Position numbers and translations under genes: made by a program
Part shown: positions 59,540 to 64,000 of the stretch, in pieces
Numbering within the stretch: the stretch's first letter is position 1
Layout of the letters: the number at the start of each line of letters is the position of its first letter
Source of the DNA: Naematelia aurantialba
Taxonomy: Eukaryota > Basidiomycota > Tremellomycetes > Tremellales > Naemateliaceae
Assembly (NCBI GenBank): GCA_021527695.1
Contig: JAKFAO010000002.1
Coordinates: 1,674,501-1,738,500, forward strand
DNA length: 64,000 nucleotides
Direction: 5' to 3'
The notes under the pieces: generated by a model
What the model saw: only the letters and a program-made list of their open reading frames with translations
Databases searched by the model: none
What the model was told of the DNA's origin: nothing

Positions 59540-59784
59540 TCGTCTTGGGGGCCTGTCATCTGCGTTGTATATCCTTACCAGGCCAACCCTGGCAGATCCT
59601 CTCTGAGCGTCCGACGTGACTTTTGCCACTGGATCACCGTTCACGTGATGGGGTGCCCCGCCGGCAATGGTGGACATAGTGACGTCGACGTCGAACATGG
59701 TAACGACGGGTGAACCTCCAAAGGAGAGATGATGTTCTCCAACGACCACACTCGGCTCTTGACACCTGCTCTTGACAGCACGCA

Positions 59785-61577
59785 ATGAGTTCAACGACAG
59801 GACAGACGCAAGAATCCAAGATCTTCCGCTTGGAATGTCACCCGAACAATTACCCATGTAGGTCACCGCTTGACAAAGAGGCAAGACTGAGTGTCTTTCA
59901 AGGGGGTAAAGTAGGAAGAGACTCTCTGGCGGGTGCTCTAGCCTCGGAGGCGGCCGCAGACTTCCAGCTCGATCCCTCAAAACCATACGCAGAGGTGTGT
60001 ACGCCGAGGCAACTTCTCTCACCCCCTCATTCCTTCCAGGAAATGGAAGATTGGAGGAGGGTTGGAGAAGTCAAACGTCGATGCTGACTGCTTGGAAAGC
60101 TGTGGATGGGCACACACCCGCACAATCCTGCGAAAGTGTGGGGGTCGGGCCAGCTTTTGTCAGACTACATCTCGCGTCATACCGATCTGTTGGGCGAGGC
60201 CACCAAGTTCCCAGCTCGGTACCCCGATGCCAAGGACAAGGAAAGCTCAGAGGGCGGGCAGGGACATGTCCCCTTCTTGCTCAAGATCCTGACTTGCAAA
60301 CAGGGTGAGTGGATTCTCAATGGCGCAGACGTACAGGTGGAAAGGGTCGAGGCTGAGGTAGACAGCGCTGCCGTTGCAGATTCATCCCAACCGAGGAATA
60401 GCAGAAAAGCTACACAGGGAGAACCCCGAGCAGTTTCCAGAGTGAGTGGAAAGCCAGTGTCGACGCCGTGGGTTACGAAGAAAAGGCGCCAGACCTGACT
60501 ATGGATAGCACCAACCACAAACCTGAGATCGCCGTATGTCTGTCCGACACCTTCCTTGGCTTTGCAGGGTTCCGGCCAAGCAAGGCAATTGCCTCTCTCC
60601 TCTCTACGGCACCTGAGGTCCAGCAGCTTCCGTCGAAAGCCAGAGATGCGATCAAAGCCTTCACCGCTGCCGCTTCCTCGTCCGACTCGGCCACGAAGCA
60701 GGGCTTGCGAGACCTGGAGGCCGCGCCCGGACTGCAGGAAATGCGCCAGGCTTGGGAGGCGGCGATTGAGATGGAGGGGAAGGACGTCGAGGCGGCGGTC
60801 AAGGCATTTTCGAAGCGCGTCAATGAGCTGGGAGTGGCCGCATTCTCTGAGGCTGGAGAGGCGGTGGGGACGGCCGAGAAGGAGAATCTGGTGGTCGCTG
60901 CTGCGAGTCTGGACAAGTACTATCCGGGAGACGGCTCAGCGTTTGCTGTCATGTGAGTCGAGCGCAGTACGGCGCCAGACGACTGTGCAGGTAAGGACCA
61001 AGGCTGAGTCCCACAGCTTCTTCATGAATCTTGTCGAGTTGAGCAAGGGAGAGGGCATGTACGTCGGCGCGGACGGCCCACACGCTTGGCTCCAAGGCGG
61101 TAAGCCCCGTTTCTCACTAAGATCTGCACAGCACAAGCTGAAGCCATGGCAGAGATCGTCGAACTCATGGCCGCCTCGGACAATGTGCTCAACGTCGGCT
61201 TCACTCCCGAGAAAGACTCGACATCACTTGTAGCTCGTACCGTCTCGGGGACGCCCCACGTCCCTGCCGACCTCAAACTCGGACACCAGCCCTTCTCCAA
61301 AGGCTCAAAGGGAAACACCACGGTCTACTCTGTTCCGTTTGAAGAGTTCTCGATCCTGCGTATCAACGGCGAAGAGAAACTTGCCCCACTGTCGGGGCCG
61401 GGCATCGCCATTGTCACCGACTCCAAGGCGACTGTCATTGCTGGCAATGAGGCCAAGAGCGGCAGCGTTTGGTTCATTGGCGCTGGCAGTGAGCTGGCTG
61501 TGCAGGGTCAAGGTGTCGTATGGATGGCATTCTATGATGGCGACCAGGAAAGCAAGGGGCAGGTCGGCAAGCAGTAG
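59785..61577 (+). CDS. PMI40: mannose-6-phosphate isomerase
   Basis: Zinc enzyme interconverting fructose-6-phosphate and mannose-6-phosphate, feeding GDP-mannose for glycosylation and wall polymers. Exon 1 gives [20 protein letters not shown] and NNYP; a short intron with donor GTAGGT completes WGKVGRDS. Then come [20 protein letters not shown], the active-site region [10 protein letters not shown] and QALPLQIHP (zinc His), [20 protein letters not shown] (zinc Glu), [20 protein letters not shown] (zinc His), and [15 protein letters not shown]. The end reads SKGQVGKQ at TAG 61575-61577. Domain order and length match type I isomerases. Four to five introns. Confidence 0.93.
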
Positions 61578-61829
61578 GTAGCATACTATTGTAGCGAATA
61601 GTTCATCACTGCGACGCACATAGTCATCTGAGCTCTCCCTACTCGTACAGAATTCGGAACAATCGTGTAAAGCGCACAGCGTCCAAAGGGACAAACGGCG
61701 TATCTACTGCTGACTTGCAACCAAGACTACTCCCTGCACTGCATAGTACCCTCGTGAGAGAACCCGCCCCGCCGCCAGTGAGGCCGCATCATCGTCCCAA
61801 AACCTTCTATTTCTTTTTCCTTTCCGACT

Positions 61830-62708
61830 CTAATCGCGCTTCCGCTTTGCTCCTGCTGCGCCGAGCTGTGCCAGAGTCGCTTGTAGTTGTAAGGCGTCGG
61901 GTCCCGAATGGCTGTTGCTGGCGCCAAGGACGATGGTCTTCAGCAGCCGATTCTCATTCTCCAGCGATGCCTTGTCGGCCGTCAATCGCGCCACCTGTGC
62001 CTCGAGATCCTCTGTGTGCAAGTCAGTTTTGCAAGATCTAAAAGCAGCAAGCGCAGGAAAACGTACTGGCTCGACGTTCCAAAGTCTGCTCGCGCTCCTT
62101 CTTCTTTGCGCGGAATCGAGCCGATGCCTCGGTATTGCGCCTTCGTTTGCTGCTGTTCTGTGAGCAAAGGCTGCGGGAAAAACAAAAGAGGCGCCGACTG
62201 ACTCTTCTTCAATCTCTGCTGGCGCAGCGCCGACTTGCTTGAGTCGCTTTGCACCCGAGATCCTGGCCTCCTCGCTGGACGGCGACGTCTCCCAGCTGCC
62301 CGACGCCTGGGGCATGATCTCAGCCGTGTTCACGCCTGCGGGAGTCGGCGCAGCAGACTGGGCGTCAAACGGCAAGGGCAGGGGAAGGGGGAACGCATGC
62401 CCGGCGAAGGAGGGGGCATGATCGCTGGCAAATTGGGCGATGAACGATTTGAGATCGGAGGGCGGGGACGTGGTGCTGTTGGAGCTGGGCGTGGGCTGTG
62501 TCGCAGGCGTCTCCGCAGCCTTGGGTGTGATCTCGACCCGCTTGTCGTCGTAGGGTGCGTGGCTCAGGTCGGTGTTGCCGCCAAACAGGTCACCCGCGAG
62601 GATGTAGTCAAAAAAGTTGGACTCAAAGTCTGGGTTGAGCGCGGCCGAGGGAGGAGAATCGGACACCGTGTTGAGGGATTGGAGATGTTCTGGTAGATCG
62701 GGAAACAT
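61830..62708 (-). CDS. bZIP transcription factor, CYS3/MetR-like
   Basis: Probable regulator of sulfur or amino-acid metabolism. ATG 62708 gives MFPDLPEHLQSLNTVSD, then SNFFDYILAGDLFGG (an acidic/hydrophobic activation-like patch) and a Pro/Ser/Thr-rich linker. After an intron comes the basic region RRRNTEASARFRAKKKERE, whose RRRNT.ASARFR..KK pattern is that of Neurospora CYS-3 and Aspergillus MetR. The zipper follows after another intron: EDLEAQVARLTADKASLENE and NRLLKTIVLG. It ends QLGAAGAKRKRD. Gcn4-type factors are the main alternative. The upstream about 775 bases contain no ATG on this strand. Confidence 0.85.
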   Translation of the reverse strand: MFPDLPEHLQSLNTVSDSPPSAALNPDFESNFFDYILAGDLFGGNTDLSHAPYDDKRVEITPKAAETPATQPTPSSNSTTSPPSDLKSFIAQFASDHAPSFAGHAFPLPLPLPFDAQSAAPTPAGVNTAEIMPQASGSWETSPSSEEARISGAKRLKQVGAAPAEIEEESVGASFVFPAAFAHRTAANEGAIPRHRLDSAQRRRSASRLWNVEPVRFPALAAFRSCKTDLHTEDLEAQVARLTADKASLENENRLLKTIVLGASNSHSGPDALQLQATLAQLGAAGAKRKRD

Positions 62709-63484
62709 GCTGCACAAACGATATCTGTGTCGCGATGCTGGAGAAGACTATCAATCGATGGGTCGAGGTGGGGGATGATGATCCTGGCTTCCGATAGACA
62801 AAGGTCTGCTCGCTGGCTGGAGGGTCGATAGGGGGCCAATCGGATGATAGATGAGATGGACCTCAAAGGAGAAACAGCCGGTCGGAATCACCAAATCCAA
62901 GCCACTGGAAATCGAGTTCAAGTTGGTGGAGTGGAGGAGACTCTGCTGACTGCCAAAAGGGCGTTTTGAATGGCGCAATAGGCGAGGGAGGAGGCGAAGG
63001 ATGCGTCGAAAAGCCGAAGGAGGGTCCTGTCGACTGCTTTTGATGGAATGTGATCTGCGGATACAAATCGAGAATGGAGATGTATAAAAGTGCTCCCGCT
63101 TGTCGTCGGTGCTCGACTTTTTTTGATTGCTGATATGACTGGGACTCGAAGTGTGTGTCGATCTTGATGAAAGAGACGATATGCGGTCTGAATGTTGGAA
63201 GAAGAAAAGACTGTGGACGATGTAGAAATGTCGAGGATGTCGAGCGGATGGAAGAAACGAGGGGAAAGAGGGCGAGAGAGGGGAGGGAATGCCGTGGTAA
63301 ACGGGCTGCCAAAAACTCAGTACAAAGAAGAGAAAAATTCCCTATTACGGAAACCAGCGGGCGATGGCGTGACTCAGCGTCAGAATTCTGCCACACTCGT
63401 CTTCGCTCTGCAACACGCCGAAAATCACCGGTTCACAAACAGGAGAAACAGCGAAAATATCGGCGTTTACTTATCTCCGACTGC
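62709..63484 (-). promoter_or_regulatory. ATG-free stretch upstream of the bZIP start
   Basis: Reading the minus strand from 63484 down to the start codon at 62708 I find no ATG triplet in 776 bases, although ATG is frequent on the plus strand of the same interval. About 12 would be expected by chance. This suggests a long transcribed 5' leader from which upstream start codons have been purged. A CAG stands directly before the start codon, so a leader intron is possible. Confidence 0.6.
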
Positions 63485-63629
63485 CATTTTTGAGTCGACC
63501 TTCCGCCACGCTTGGGCACGCCTCCCTCCCCTGCCGGTCCTGCCTGTTGTACGTTGTGCTCTTGCTGCTCGTCCTGCATCCCTCAAGTTCCATCTCATCT
63601 CTCTTTCGGTCGTTGGAGGATTGGATATC

Positions 63630-64000
63630 ATGCCTGTGAGTCATCGGTACTTGTCTGCCTGCGTGGGAATTGGCAGTGTGTACATCGGATTGCGGGAGGG
63701 CGAGGGGAGCAAGGGAGGGAAGGAGCAATCGCTGCCAGTTGAGACTCGGGAGGATGTGAGGGTTGCGGCAGACTGATGTGGTACTCGGTTGGTGTGGCTG
63801 GGGGACGCGGGTGGTCTGGCGTGATTGCTTGCGGCTGGTGGACGGAGAAGCGGGGATGGTCTCGCGGATGCGTCTGGTGTGACACTGGGACCTTGCTGAC
63901 ACTTCTCCAGGCCCAAGAACCATCCAACTTCAAGCGCTTCGTCGAGGTCGGCCGCGTCGTGCTCGTCAACAACGGCCCTTCTGCCGGCAAGCTCGCCGTC
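63630..64000 (+). CDS. RPL14: 60S ribosomal protein eL14 (3' end beyond window)
   Basis: Large-subunit ribosomal protein. Exon 1 (63630-63635) encodes only Met-Pro. A 275-base intron starts GTGAGT at 63636 and ends CTCCAG at 63910. Exon 2 begins AQEPSNFKRFVEVGRVVLVN and continues NGPSAGKLAV to the edge, the conserved N-terminus of eL14. A long first intron straight after the start is common in fungal ribosomal protein genes. The start is divergent from the bZIP gene. Confidence 0.92.

Noticed and set aside
1..64000. tRNA, rRNA or CRISPR arrays
   Set aside because: None seen; the only regular short repeat is the 18-base tandem array, which has no spacers.

Overview
The window is nuclear DNA of a fungus. 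Almost every gene is cut by many short GT-AG introns (mostly about 45 to 80 bases), genes sit close together on both strands, and the proteins are ordinary eukaryotic ones: NAD isocitrate dehydrogenase, GLE1, TIP41, eL14 and a single-chain ergothioneine synthase. Intron density and gene set fit a basidiomycete yeast, probably a tremellomycete. That placement is inference; no marker sequence was compared.

Layout. 1-13.9 kb: SIR2-type deacetylase (-, cut by the left edge), an unrecognised serine-rich protein (+), IDH1 (-), a METTL2/TRM140-type tRNA methyltransferase (+), a small basic protein (-), a PEP7/VAC1-like FYVE protein (+) and a secreted fungalysin metalloprotease (-). 14.6-31 kb: a DENN/coiled-coil protein (+), an unrecognised multi-pass membrane protein (+), a hotdog thioesterase (-), a protein with a caulimovirus/RNase H1-type N-terminal domain (-), and GLE1 (-). 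31-48.5 kb: EGT1 (+), NCA2 (+), a secreted DUF1996 protein (+), the ORT1 mitochondrial ornithine carrier (+), a tandem-RRM protein (-) and a Zn2Cys6 transcription factor (+). 54.6-64 kb: TIP41 (+), homocysteine S-methyltransferase (-), a FEX fluoride exporter (+), mannose-6-phosphate isomerase (+), a CYS3/MetR-like bZIP factor (-) and eL14 (+, cut by the right edge).

The unusual part is 49.0-54.5 kb. It holds the wreck of one large gene whose C-terminus looks like a tyrosine recombinase (DUF3435/Crypton-like). Three LTR families have landed in it. Family A (576 bp) is present twice in opposite orientation. Family B (489 bp) is present twice, one copy intact with a perfect 5-bp target duplication and one split. 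Family C (413 bp) is present once, also with a perfect 5-bp duplication. The 5-bp duplications of the two A copies are exchanged between them. This is what an inversion by recombination between two inverted solo LTRs leaves behind. Turning 50125-52920 back and removing the LTRs lines up the broken reading frame.

Several genes touch sulfur metabolism (EGT1, homocysteine S-methyltransferase, the CYS3-like bZIP), but they are scattered and I do not claim a cluster. Gene ends come from reading frames and splice signals by eye. Exon borders are given only where I traced them.
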